Positions 11,119-20,810 of a DNA stretch of 64,000 bases are shown here, in pieces. A model generated the notes under the pieces. It saw only the letters and a program-made list of their open reading frames with translations. It was not told the DNA's origin and did no database searches. The stretch's first letter is position 1. The number at the start of each line of letters is the position of its first letter. The stretch is from Euphorbia lathyris. Taxonomy: Eukaryota > Streptophyta > Magnoliopsida > Malpighiales > Euphorbiaceae. A program made the translations under genes and the position numbers. The stretch covers positions 83,469,501 to 83,533,500 of the forward strand of contig NC_088916.1 in NCBI RefSeq assembly GCF_963576675.1, read 5' to 3'.

Positions 11119-12060
11119 AGATCTTAATGGGCAAAAATACTAATTAATTGTATTATAATAAATAAAAATATAGAACTAAATAAAATGATAACATATAAAG
11201 TTAACAGGGAAAGAATATAATATGATTAATTTAATTATGATGTTTAGCTTAAATTGTATATATTTGGTAAACGCTAAGTTTAAATTCGTATTATTTTGTA
11301 AACGTTAAGTCTATATTGGTGCTATTTTGTACGTGAGGCCTAAATTGATGCTATATTATAAACGTTAAGTCTAAATTGATATTATGTTGTAAGCGTTAAG
11401 CCTATATATATATTGGTACTATTTTAAAAGTTGAGCCTAAATTGGTACTTCCTCAAAAACCTTAGGCTTATTTTAGTACCTTATCCCTATAAATTATGAC
11501 TATGTTCGAAAATAAAAACATAGATGTTTTATTTTTATAAAATAGGATAAAGAGTTGTCACTTAAAATTAGTTTAATCTATTTTGACTATTAATTTTAAA
11601 GAATCGATAGAAACAAAAACTTAATGATTAGACAATTATTTCCAAAAATATACTAGCTTAATATATAAGAACATAGAAACTAATAAATTATTTATCCAAA
11701 TTAATCAAAAAGTATGCAAAAAGAAAAACCCATAATAATTTCATATCATGCAAAAACTTCAGGGTTTATGAAAGAACTTGTAAAAGTTGCTCCTACTTGA
11801 AGTGTTGAACATTTTTAAACAACTCCAACTCAGTCAATACAAAAAGTCAGTTAAAAACATTGATTATGAAGATGTTAAGAGTCCAGAAGTTACTAAATTT
11901 ACCCACTGCTACTCCTAATGTTTAAAAACTAAAAGGAAAAAAAATGGCAGATTTGCTACTCCTAATACGAAGATTGTTTCAAACCATTGACTTCACAAAA
12001 CCAATTGCTCCTGGTAACTGAATAAGCTGCCCTTTTCACGAAAAGAAATTCTTAGCCCAT
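11119..12060. other. AT-rich spacer with about 32 bp degenerate repeats
   Basis: About six tandem units built on GTAAACGTTAAGTCTAAATTG followed by a GGTGCTATTTT-like tail occupy 11263-11450. The rest is low-complexity AT-rich DNA in which I see no gene. Confidence 0.6.
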
Positions 12061-12171
12061 TCAAAAACGATAACGGAATAGAAGACTTTTCGGAGTTGCT
12101 ATCCTGATAAGGATTTGATTCCCCCTTCTAATATCATCTAGGGTTAAACGTATCTTGTCCTCCCTGCATGA

Positions 12172-12206
12172 AGCGAGAGCAAATGCTGTTGAAATCTGCA
12201 AAATAC
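12172..12206 (+). repeat. Inverted mini-copy of part of the DMS3-like exon
   Basis: The plus strand here reads AAGCGAGAGCAAATGCTGTT and continues with close similarity to the minus-strand exon at 12313-12349. It is thus an inverted copy of about 35 bp lying just beyond the exon stop. A minus-strand transcript would contain both and could pair locally. Confidence 0.8.
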
Positions 12207-12235
12207 AACTCCAATCCAACTCAATTAAGATGTGT

Positions 12236-12473
12236 TCAGTGCAATACCTGAGTTGTGTTTGCAGAGGTTTGTGAGAGAAACTTAACAAACTCTTCCTTCT
12301 TTCTCTCAAAATTGAATCTTGCAGAATTCAACAGCATTTGCTCTCGCTTTAAATCCTCTGTCAACTTCTCCTTTTCCCATGTCTTCTGTTTGAGTTGATT
12401 CTTAGTTTCCATGTAGCTATCAGGTGGATTTGCTGACATGGAAGTTTTTGGAAATCTTACATCAACATCATTC
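12236..12473 (-). pseudogene. DMS3: DMS3-like last exon (C-terminal coiled region)
   Basis: The minus-strand exon begins after a splice acceptor (TTCGACAG at 12481-12474) and encodes about 79 residues to a TGA at 12236-12238. The product includes NDVDVRF, WEKEKLTEDLKREQ and FNFERKKEEFVKFLSQTS, which matches the C-terminal tail of DMS3 (DEFECTIVE IN MERISTEM SILENCING 3). DMS3 is an SMC-hinge-like protein of the DDR complex that recruits RNA polymerase V in RNA-directed DNA methylation. The exon has no stops. The preceding exon survives only as a few bases ending AATCG before GTAAGT (13171-13160) and is then replaced by a gypsy element. The hinge-coding exons are absent from the window, so this is a gene fragment. 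Confidence 0.75.
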
Positions 12474-12615
12474 CTGTCGAACAAAAAAAATCCAGAAAGA
12501 AGAGATACCAAATGAGAAATACACACACAACACGCGCTCACACACACACATGTAACTCTAAACATAGGGTATACCAAAATATGTTATTTAGTAGCCAGAT
12601 GCTTCGCATGAAACA

Positions 12616-12810
12616 TAAAGGGCGGTCCGGTGCACTAGGCGTCCCCACTAAGCAAGGGTCCAGAGAGGGATCCCATCACAAGGGTCTACTGGGGGCAAGC
12701 CTTCCCCTACCAATTTTTTTTGGCAAGAGGTGGCTCCTAAGACTTGAACCCGTGACCTCTCGGTCACACAACAACAACAATGTTTACCGTTGCGCCAAGG
12801 CTCACCCTTT
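12616..12810 (-). mobile_element. Au-type SINE
   Basis: On the minus strand the element starts AAAGGGTGAGCCTTGGCGCA and has a tRNA-derived promoter: A box TGGCGCAACGG and B box GGTTCAAGTC. It then has the GAGGTCACGG and GCTTGCCCCC blocks and a GGACCGCCCTTTAT end that I recognise from the plant Au SINE family. It lies in the last intron region of the DMS3-like fragment. It has no coding function and would need LINE enzymes to move. Confidence 0.88.
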
Positions 12811-13171
12811 GAATCGACCATTCTAGAGAAAATACGTATTTCTTTTCTTTTGTATGATAGTTGTACAAAAATTGGGGGAAGAAAAATCCATGCACCAAAT
12901 ATCATGAGTTGAATTTGGAAGGTTAGAGGCTAATGCTATGAACTCTATAGGTGGCCTATTATAATCGAATTATAGCACATACAAAATTCTACAATCTATC
13001 ACGATTCAGAAAGACATTTGTTTCTTAGTGCATTTAAACTACCTACATGCAGAAATCAAATTCCGAAATACCACAAAAGGAGATGCTGTAAACCAATGAA
13101 ATTCACCGTTGGATCCGATTGGAAGACAATTTCATGTCAATAATGAAAGCAAAATACTTACCGATTCCAAA
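12811..13171 (-). other. DMS3-like intron remainder and stub of previous exon
   Basis: Minus-strand reading gives a few exon bases (CCTTTGGAATCG, 13171-13160) and a canonical donor GTAAGT. About 690 bp of intron, including the SINE, then run to the acceptor of the last exon. The reading LWNR joins in phase with NDVDVRF of the next exon. Confidence 0.55.
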
Positions 13172-14543
13172 GGCTCGTTTTATGATCAATTTAGGCAAAT
13201 ACGGCCAAAATGGCATGCATATTATAATTCTGTTATCTTTTGAAGCTAATTGATCCGTCAAAAGTCGCACCAAACGAAGCGTTTGCTTAAATAAGCGATT
13301 GGCGGGTCAATTTAGCCTTTAGACTAATGTTATCTGGAGTTTTTGTGCATGCGCAGGGATAAGTTCGGGCGAAAAACACGTTGTTGGCATTCGGCATCCG
13401 CGTGGGGGCGTATCGGGTAAGACTGTTCGACGCACTGGCCTATTTTAAGCCAGCTCGTCGAGCAGGCTGTGCCTGCTTGCGACGAATTAGTCAAAAAGAC
13501 CAATTTCGCCCCCATGACGCCACGATGGACCCCACAACTTCCTACCTACATAAGGACACGAAATAGGTCAAGAAAAGGGCCCGAGCCATGCCTATAAATA
13601 GGATTTTTCCAATGTAATTAGGCATCTTTTATCTTTGTAATTTTCTTAGCTTTTCATCTTGAGAAATCCTCTCCACCTCCTCCATATCCTTCAAACCTCC
13701 ATTGAAGACACCTCCGAAGCTCCGTTCACCGAGGATTGCTCAAGCTCCATCCTTAAGTCCTAGGAAGACGCCTGCATTGGTGGACAGGTTCCCTGAAAGG
13801 GATTTTTCTTCTTTTATATTCTGTCTAGCCTCTGATACATGTTATGAATCCTAGGCTCATTGTAACTTCGTGACAATACTTTCATCTTTGATATATATTA
13901 TAGTTCTTGTTCATTCAATTGTTTTAATGCTTTAATCTTTGTCTTACGCTTTGTCTGATTGGTTTAACTCATTCGATAATCCCAAAATCAAGTTGGCACA
14001 TATTGCGAGCTGAATCTGACCTAGTCAGTGCCTATAGGATTGACGACCCTATAGAAGATTAAGCCCAAATTGCTGAGCCTTAGAGCTAGTTTCGGACTTA
14101 CAACGGAATCACGAACTAGGGACTTTAGGAGGATAGGTCGGGTTAATTGCCTCGGACACAAGTGACTTAGGTTTTAATTCAATTGCTTAAACAATTTATT
14201 TTCATTATCATCATATCCCTTCATGTTCCTTCGGATAATTGCATTGGTAAAAGATCACTTAGGAGTAATTTAACTTAATTAGGGGTAGAGTAACTTAATT
14301 AGGCGTAGAATAACTTAGTTAGAATCAGATAACTTAGCTAGGAATAGTATAATTCAACCTAGGAGTAGATTAACTTAGAAAAACCAACTCAAAACCCCCT
14401 AAGCCTAGATAACACCTGAAACCAAGTAACTCGATACTTGCAGAAATAAATCCTGTGGACGATAACCTGGACTTAACCAGAAATATATTACTTTATAACG
14501 ACGGGGTACACTTATCCCTTAGTGAGTCTCGCGGTGAGACTCA
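13172..14543 (+). repeat. 5' LTR of gypsy element, start truncated
   Basis: It shares GTTTTATGATCAATTTAGGC and the following ~280 bp with the 3' LTR. A TATA box CTATAAATAG starts at about 13592. The end is placed just before the primer site, within a GAGACTCACT arm of a hairpin (14520-14545). Confidence 0.75.
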
Positions 14544-14545
14544 CT
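14520..14545. repeat. 10 bp-arm hairpin at the LTR / primer-site junction
   Basis: Arms AGTGAGTCTC and GAGACTCACT are separated by GCGGT. The hairpin lies directly upstream of the primer-binding site. Confidence 0.85.
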
Positions 14546-14552
14546 AAGTTTT

Positions 14553-14571
14553 TGGCGTCGTTGCCGGGGAT
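14553..14571 (+). other. Primer-binding site, tRNA-Asp type
   Basis: TGGCGTCGTTGCCGGGGAT differs at one position from the complement of the 3' end of plant tRNA-Asp (TGGCGCCGTTGCCGGGGAT), the primer used by many Tat/Athila elements. Confidence 0.85.
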
Positions 14572-14765
14572 TTATTTCTTCTGCAATATCGAACCAAAGG
14601 TTGATTTGTTAGTTTAGGCATTCCTTTGTGAATATCTTTGTTTATATCATCTATACTTGTTGATATATAATTTCTTTATACTTTTCTATACTTGTTCATA
14701 TCTGTATACTGTTACTTATCAACTTTTGTGCTAGAACTTCACTTTTTCTCAGCATTCTCTGATCA

Positions 14766-15728
14766 ATGAATTGGCAAGAAAAAGTCGAGTGGCAAGCTCA
14801 AAAGTTTACTATCCCATCAAGACAATACATTCATGCCCTGGAGAATGAGGCTCCCAATCCCTCCATGGCCGACTTAAATGAGAAAATGGATATCTTGATG
14901 GCGAAACTGAGCCTCAACACAAATGAAAGTGTAAGTTTTGTGGGTAATCACCAAAGGTATAATTCTAACCCCAATTGTTACAGCTTTTATGATAGTGATT
15001 GGAGGAGACCTCAACACTCAAATCTATCCTACGGGAACCCTAACATGTTGAGGCCTCCAAATAGGTTTGTTAATAAGCACAGGGAAAACGAATTGGGAAT
15101 GTTCCCTTACGAACAAGCAAGCCAAGTTCATCCATAACCCTCTAGCTCACGAGATGAGGTGCTGTCCCTTTTGAAAGGAATATCAGCCCGACTTACAATC
15201 AACGAGGAGGTTTGCAAGGACTTGAGCAACCAATTGGCTCAAACAAACCATGAGATGCAAGAGCAATCCCGAGATGCTCTCCCAGGCATAAAGGAAAATA
15301 TAGAAATCCCACAAAGGGAATCAGCTCAAGCCATCTCCTTGAGGAATGACAAAAAGGTAGAACCAAGTCCACTATCACATGCATCACTCGAGGTAAGTGA
15401 GGAACCGGAAGCGGTAAGCAACCTCGGTTCAAAATCTGAAATTCTAAATCATGTGATAGAGATAAAAGATCAAATCAAAACTTGTGTATCTCAACTACCT
15501 TTTCCTCAAAAATTAGAAAAGTTTAGGTTTGCTTCATGCTCAGAAGTTTTCATTCTCTTCGACCTACCAAGAGAATCCAAAAGGGAGCAAACCAAACTTT
15601 TTCATAATATGTTTAAATTCGACCTCCTACTTTCATTAAACTTATTAGAGGCTCTTAATCCGTTTTGTAGGTACGGGTTATTTGTTAAGGAGTTCGAGTT
15701 CCTAACGCGAGTAGAAGCATACACCTAG
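14766..15728 (+). pseudogene. Gypsy gag C-terminal remnant with internal stop
   Basis: One frame runs from ATG at 14766 to 15728, interrupted by TAA at 15135-15137. The first part (123 codons) has a NEKMDILMAKLSLN segment and an aromatic, asparagine- and arginine-rich segment (FVGNHQRYNSNPNCYSFYDS, near residues 57-76) of the kind found in the C-terminal gag of Athila-like elements. The second part is rich in charged and polar residues and ends VEAYT shortly before the post-coding motif at 15769. No zinc knuckle and no polymerase are present. I infer that the internal coding region was deleted so that gag now joins the end of the coding region. Confidence 0.6.
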
Positions 15729-15859
15729 GCGGGAATTCTATGTCGAGCTCACCGACTATAACGTAACGCTTCTTGGGAGGTAACCCAAGTTTTAATAAAA
15801 CTTTTCAGGTTTATTTTATTTATATTATACATTGATATTTTAGTTTAGTTGTTTAGTTT

Positions 15860-15930
15860 TCTTTTATTTTATTTTATTTTATTTTATTTTAGTTTATTTT
15901 CATTTTTATTTTATTTTATTTTTTTAAGTG
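15860..15930. repeat. TTTTA pentamer microsatellite
   Basis: Tandem TTTTA/ATTTT units, slightly interrupted, inside the gypsy 3' untranslated region. Confidence 0.85.
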
Positions 15931-15971
15931 TTCAGGTTTAAAATAAAATTTAAAAAAAAAAAATAAAATTT

Positions 15972-16110
15972 GGCCCCAGGAGGCCCAACTCGCCGAGCTG
16001 GGCTCTGCCGCCCAGCTCGCCGCGAGCTGGGGACTGCTCGTCGCGAGCTGGGCACTGCACTCAGCCCGCCGTTGGGCACTGCGCCCAGCCCGCTGCTCGG
16101 CCGAGATAAG
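15972..16110. repeat. GC-rich palindromic repeat block
   Basis: GAGCTGGGC and its complement GCCCAGCTC recur. The clearest unit is CCCAGCTCG-CCG-CGAGCTGGG (16011-16031), with 9 bp arms and a 3 nt centre. The block is strikingly GC-rich compared with its AT-rich surroundings and lies in the gypsy 3' untranslated region. Confidence 0.8.
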
Positions 16111-17780
16111 CAACGGTTCGGATTTTTTTTCCGAACGGAGCTGAAATAAATAAATAAATAAAAAAAAAAAAAAAAAAATGGCACCGCAAATCATCAAGTT
16201 TTTGGTGATTGCGATAAAATCAGTAAGTTGTCTTCTCCACCCTAACTTTTTGCACATGCGCTTGATGGTTTTAGATGTAATGTTGGAACTTATTGCATAT
16301 TTTAAGTGTGAGGAGGAGGGGTAGACAAACTTACAAAAATTGTATAATTTTTAAATTTTTGTTGCGTCGTGTCTAGTTTAGTTTTGCATTTTTCGGGTTT
16401 TATTTAGGTTTTGCATGTTTAGGACCTAAAACCGTGAACCTCCTTCGAATCTAAACTTCGTTATTTGTCCTTGAGGACTGAGAACCGAATCTAAGATTGC
16501 ATGACAACTAGTTTAGGTGTAGGACACAATCCTGGTATCTGTAAAAGCATGAGCTAAAGTTTGCATTTAGGCCCTACTTTTGAAGAAATGCTAAAATCAT
16601 TACTTAGGTAGATAACTTAAGAATTGAAGGCATGTGATGTTAAACTTGAGTTTGGGGAAAACTAGTAAACACAAAATTGAAACCCAAAGAATTGTGAGTT
16701 GAATTTGAGCCTAAGAGCGAACATCAAAAAGCTTTTTTTCTTGACATTTTTGTGTGAATGCTTTGACTTGTGGAAAGATTACAGATTTTGCACCTAATAC
16801 TGTGTTGAACCTACATGCAATGATTTGAGATGATAAACGATGAATCAGCCTCATTAGAATTAACCCTTATCTTTACCTTATTTTCTCTTTTTCATCCACT
16901 CTACGAAGCCCCTTTGAGCCTATATTTTTGTAGTTGATAGATTTTTCTTTCGTTCTAACCCAATTTTTGCAAACCATCATTTGGTTTGCTACTTAATCCT
17001 AAAGTTTTTGCAAAGCTCACATCGAGCCTTTGTTGTTCTAGCGCTTTATCTTTGTTTATGGCATCATAGTAGCAAGCCAAAAGGCTAAAAAGTGAATGAG
17101 CATTATCCCAAAAAGAAAAAAAAGGGGAAAAAGAAAAAAAAAGAAAAAGAGAAAAACAAAAACAAAAAAAAGAGAAAAGAAAAGAGACGAACAAAAAGGG
17201 GAGAACTTCATTCCCCAGTTCTTAAAATCAAAACGTCTCAAGAAAACGTCCAAAAAAAAGAGATAATGAATGAATAAAAAGCTCAGTCACTTCATATTTG
17301 CTAAAGCCATTTGAACTTTGTTTTTCTAGAACTATTAACCCTTGTTGTACCTTTAACCCTCTAAACACATTACAACCCCAATTCGAGGCTGTTTTTGATA
17401 TCATCGGAGTCATATAGCATAGTAGAGGAACTCGGATGAACGTGCAAAATCAACGTAATCCTAAGCAAGAACATAAGCCGAGAGTAAACACCTTAGCCAC
17501 CAAAATTGTGTAAAATGAGTAAACTACCTATGATGAGGTGTTTTACTTAGCGATCCCCTCAAGCTCGTTTAATTGAACATGTGTCCTTTTTCTTAAAACA
17601 TATGACCTATGATAATTGAAATCTGGCTTTTGGATATCGTGTCTCTACTTTGTATTTCCGAATGCATGTAATTACAGATGCTCGAAATTGTGTCAAGCAC
17701 CTAGTCAAACCGGGAGGTTTTCTAGCTTGCTTGTGATTGCGGGTTTAGTTTTTAGTTTACTTGGGGACAAGTAAAGTTTT
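16111..17780 (+). other. Gypsy 3' untranslated interior, non-coding
   Basis: There are no recognisable protein motifs. It holds a poly-A run near 16159-16178 and a purine tract (17105-17200) that keeps a spurious lysine-rich frame open. A stretch at 17330-17560 is organised like the other gypsy 3' regions at 7900-8130 and 10500-10740. Confidence 0.6.
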
Positions 17781-18218
17781 AAGTGCGAGGAGGTTTGATA
17801 GGGGTCAAAAACCCCTATCTTTGGGTACGGTTTTAGGACGGGTTTTAGCGTTATTTAGTTAATAAGCGAGCAATTCTCGCATTTAAATACTTTTGTGTGA
17901 GTTAGTTAGAAATTGGAAATGTTTTATTTACTTTTCATTGTTTAGGATCGTTTTATGATCAATTTAGGCAAATACGGCCAAAATGGCATGCATATTATAA
18001 TTCCGTTATCTTTTGAAGCTAATTGATCCGTCAAAAGTGGCACCAAACGAAGCGTTTGCTTAAATAAGCGATTGGCGGGTCAATTTAGCCTTGGACTAAT
18101 GTTATCTGGAGTTTTTGTGCATGCACAGGGATAAGTTCGGGCGAAAAACACGTTGTTGGCATTCGACATCCGCGTGGGGGCGTATCGGGTAAGACTACTC
18201 GACGAACTGGCCTATTTT
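17781..18218 (+). repeat. Polypurine tract and truncated 3' LTR of gypsy element
   Basis: The tract AAGTGCGAGGAGG precedes an LTR start TGATAGGGGTC at 17796. From 17950 the sequence repeats the 5' LTR at 13172. It stops at GGCCTATTTTAG (18218), where the 5' LTR continues with different bases. Confidence 0.8.
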
Positions 18219-18648
18219 AGGAAAAGAAGATGCATCTTACTGGTGCAGCTTTTAAGAAAGAAGCCAATGTTTGTACCAAACCTGTTGGTAACAATTCTTT
18301 CTCTTCAAATCCAAGGAATTTGAACTTTTTTTTTATTTTTCTATTGCAGTGAGAAATCATATTCAATTGGATTTTTTCCTTTCTTCCTTTTTCGTACGAG
18401 TGTACAAAGAATTAATGGTTTGATTAGTGCCTCGATGGCTTCTTGGTGAAGTTAGTCGTAATTTTTTTTTTGGTTTAATAAGTCCGTTACCTCATACTAG
18501 GTCTAAATCCTAAATTGATTAGTTGTTCTTGTTCAATTGCACTCAATATACTCTTGTTTTTTTAATAGAAATTGTTTCAATATACTCGTGTTTTTCATTA
18601 GAATTTGTTGAAAGTAAAAAATGGAAAATACTTGTCAAAGTGGTCACT
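18219..18648. repeat. Left arm of long inverted repeat
   Basis: It matches the reverse complement of 24810-25217 over about 400 bp with scattered indels. Shared landmarks are AAGATGCATCTT, CCAATGTTTGTA, GGTTTGATTAGTGCC and AAATGG..ACTTGTCAAAGT. Confidence 0.85.
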
Positions 18649-18740
18649 CTTCTTTAAAAAACCAACTAGATAAATCCTTGCTTGTTTAAGAACTAAAATT
18701 CCGAACTTTAATAGTAATCTATTAGTTTAATTGATTAAAT

Positions 18741-19165
18741 CACTACAAAAAAATTGACTATTGTGGACCGTTAAAATTGTCCCCAAAAATCAGAAAAATT
18801 GTCCCCTATTCTTTTGGAGACAATTTTTTTCGTCCCCTTGTTCCATCCCCTATGCGAGCGTACCCTATTCTATAGGGGACAAAAATGATGACTCGTCCCC
18901 ATTTTTTTGAGACAATTGTCGTCTCCATTTTTTGGGACAATTATTGTCCCCATTCTAAGAGACAATTATCGTCCTCGTTTTTAGGGACGATTTCCGTCCC
19001 GTGTATAGGAGACGATTTTTGTCCCTACTCTTAGAGGATAATTTTTTATCCCCAAAAGATGGGGCGACTGTCGTCCCCATGTAAAGGAGACAAATTTTGT
19101 CTCTTCATTACGGGACAAATGCCATCCCTATGGAAAAGGGACAACATTTATCCTAAAAATTATCA
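18741..19165 (+). mobile_element. CACTA-like MITE fragment
   Basis: It starts CACTACAAAAAAATTGAC and contains many alternating copies of GGGGACAATTTT and its complement (TTGTCCCC), the dense subterminal repeats expected of CACTA-derived elements. The opposite terminus was not found. Confidence 0.55.
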
Positions 19166-19578
19166 TTAGGCGTTTTGACAAAATAAAAGAAGAAGCTAAA
19201 AGATATATGAATATTTGGATTGAAGAGAGCTACTTCAAAATCTCACAACTGCTAAGAACATTTTCATTAGATAAGTGACATGAGAGCTTGATGTCAAAAT
19301 ATTATACAACTGCATAAAGTTGACAATATAAGTGTCCATGCTTAACATCTAAAATCAAAACTCAATTGATCCTAATAGATGAAATTTTGATATTGAAATA
19401 TAATAATCCTACATCTTGCTATATAGAATTCTACTCATTCATTAATAGATTTACAATATTTAACAAGATGCATTCTTGAATAATCAATGTTAATTACAGG
19501 TTACGAAAGATTCACAATGGATACTACTATCCTAGTAGTGTAATCATTAAGCAAAACAAGGAAGAAACGGTGAATTAC
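19166..19578. other. Spacer, no feature recognised
   Basis: AT-rich non-coding DNA between the CACTA-like MITE and the last recognisable exon of the SNARE pseudogene. Confidence 0.5.
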
Positions 19579-20810
19579 CTTGTCATGCATTTCATCCAGC
19601 AATGGCTCGTCTGTCCATTTCCTGAAGACAAATTAACAACCAACTAACAAACAAGAACTAGAACATTTAATAATTGTTAGAACTCCAAACATCAAGATAC
19701 ACTGTCAAACCTCATTCATGTCACAAGCCATGTTTTTCAGAGTGCCTAACCCTTCTGCTATGACATCTAAGCCTTGATCCCGCACGAAGTCAGATATATA
19801 TTATATTGATGAACAACTAACGCCACGTCACCACCAAAAAAAGAAGTTCACACTAATTTCACTGATATGCTCCAACTAAAACTATGGCAGATTATTGCAT
19901 TTTAACATATGACAGAAAAACATAGTCTAAAGCGTAGTTCGAAGATAAATAAATGCACAAGCTTGCCTGTTTCACTCTACGTGTCTCGCACTCCTGCCTA
20001 AATCAGTCCGACTCTTCAGATTGCTGGAAATATTCTTTAATAAAATAATTGGAAAATCATCGTGAGTATCATATTCATCAGGGTATACTTCAACAGTCAA
20101 CTTCAAGACAGATTGATAAATTACCATAAGTGGAGTCAAATTTGATTCCAGCATGAGAAGTGGAAGGTGCCCAATCACTAGTTTGTTTAACTGGCCCCGT
20201 ACTTTCATCTCGTGTTGCTTCAATCCTGTCTTTTAATGCAGAAACTAAATCGCTACGAGCTTTGTTATTCTCTTGAAAGCCTTTTGACCTAGAATAGAGA
20301 AATTTAAACTAATTAGCTGCTCCGTTTTCTTCTTCTCCGGGGATTTAAAAATTTGCCTGGATCAATCAAATTTAGGACCACATCCAAACAGAAAATGCCA
20401 GAAAACTAGGGGGGGGGGGAAAGCAAGCTATATGGCAGACCTTTTTGAAGGCAAGTCTCTGTAATTTGGGAATTTCCTCCAGCAATCGACCCTTTATTGT
20501 TCGTATCTCAGCCTTTATAGCAATAACGGTAGCCCTATTTTTCTCCGCTGCTGCCAACTCCGACTTCTACAATAATTTCCAATTTCAAAATTGAGAACAA
20601 GTACTTTTGTAGTCCTCTGAAATCTATCAGCAACAAAGAAAAAAAAGAAGAGGAAGAGGAAGAGGGGATAATTACTTCAATAGTAGCATCAAGGTTAGCC
20701 TCAACGATGTCGTAGAGCCGAGCAAAAGCACATTGTGATGCTGGGATGATAAATCTACGAATGCCGCCAATTTTCATTGATTTTACAATTACTTCAATCC
20801 TTGAAATGGC
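19579..20810 (-). pseudogene. SYP7-type Qc-SNARE (syntaxin of plants 71-like) pseudogene
   Basis: Six minus-strand exon remnants align in order with plant SYP71-type syntaxins. They are 20810-20676 (CAFARLYDIVEANLDATIE), 20566-20441 (AEKNRATVIAIKAEIR, PKLQRLAFKK), 20288-20125 (KARSDLVSALKDRIEA), about 20080-19985 (FQQSEESD then a stop), 19780-19711 (DQGLDVIAEGLGTLKNMACD) and 19621-19579 (DRR, then LLDEMHDK after a shift). Most borders are GT..AG. SYP7 proteins act in membrane fusion at the ER and plasma membrane. Damage includes an extra A at the start of the third exon, a stop in the fourth and a frameshift in the sixth. The end of the SNARE motif, the membrane anchor and a clear first exon are missing. 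Confidence 0.78.

Larger units (their letters stand above)
13172..18218 (+). mobile_element. Non-autonomous Ty3/gypsy element (Tat/Athila-like), truncated at both ends
   Basis: The two LTR segments match closely over 13172-13450 and 17950-18218. The left LTR lacks its first ~150 bp and the right LTR is cut after ~420 bp. The internal part holds a primer site, a gag remnant, the CGCTTCTTGGGAGG..AACCCAA motif typical of the post-coding region (15769-15789), a GC-rich palindromic stretch and a polypurine tract. There is no protease, RT, RNase H or integrase sequence in the ~3.2 kb interior, so any movement would have needed enzymes in trans. The left end abuts the DMS3-like exon stub and the right end abuts the inverted repeat at 18219. 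Confidence 0.85.

Noticed and set aside
15916..16257. Minus-strand frame with alanine- and serine-rich middle
   Set aside because: Created by the GC-rich palindromic block flanked by poly-A/poly-T; not a protein gene.
16955..17253. Membrane-like minus-strand frames rich in phenylalanine
   Set aside because: Reverse translation of the purine tract; no real transmembrane gene.
17092..17277. Lysine/glutamate-rich frame
   Set aside because: It translates a purine tract in gypsy untranslated DNA; the opposite strand gives an equally spurious phenylalanine-rich frame.
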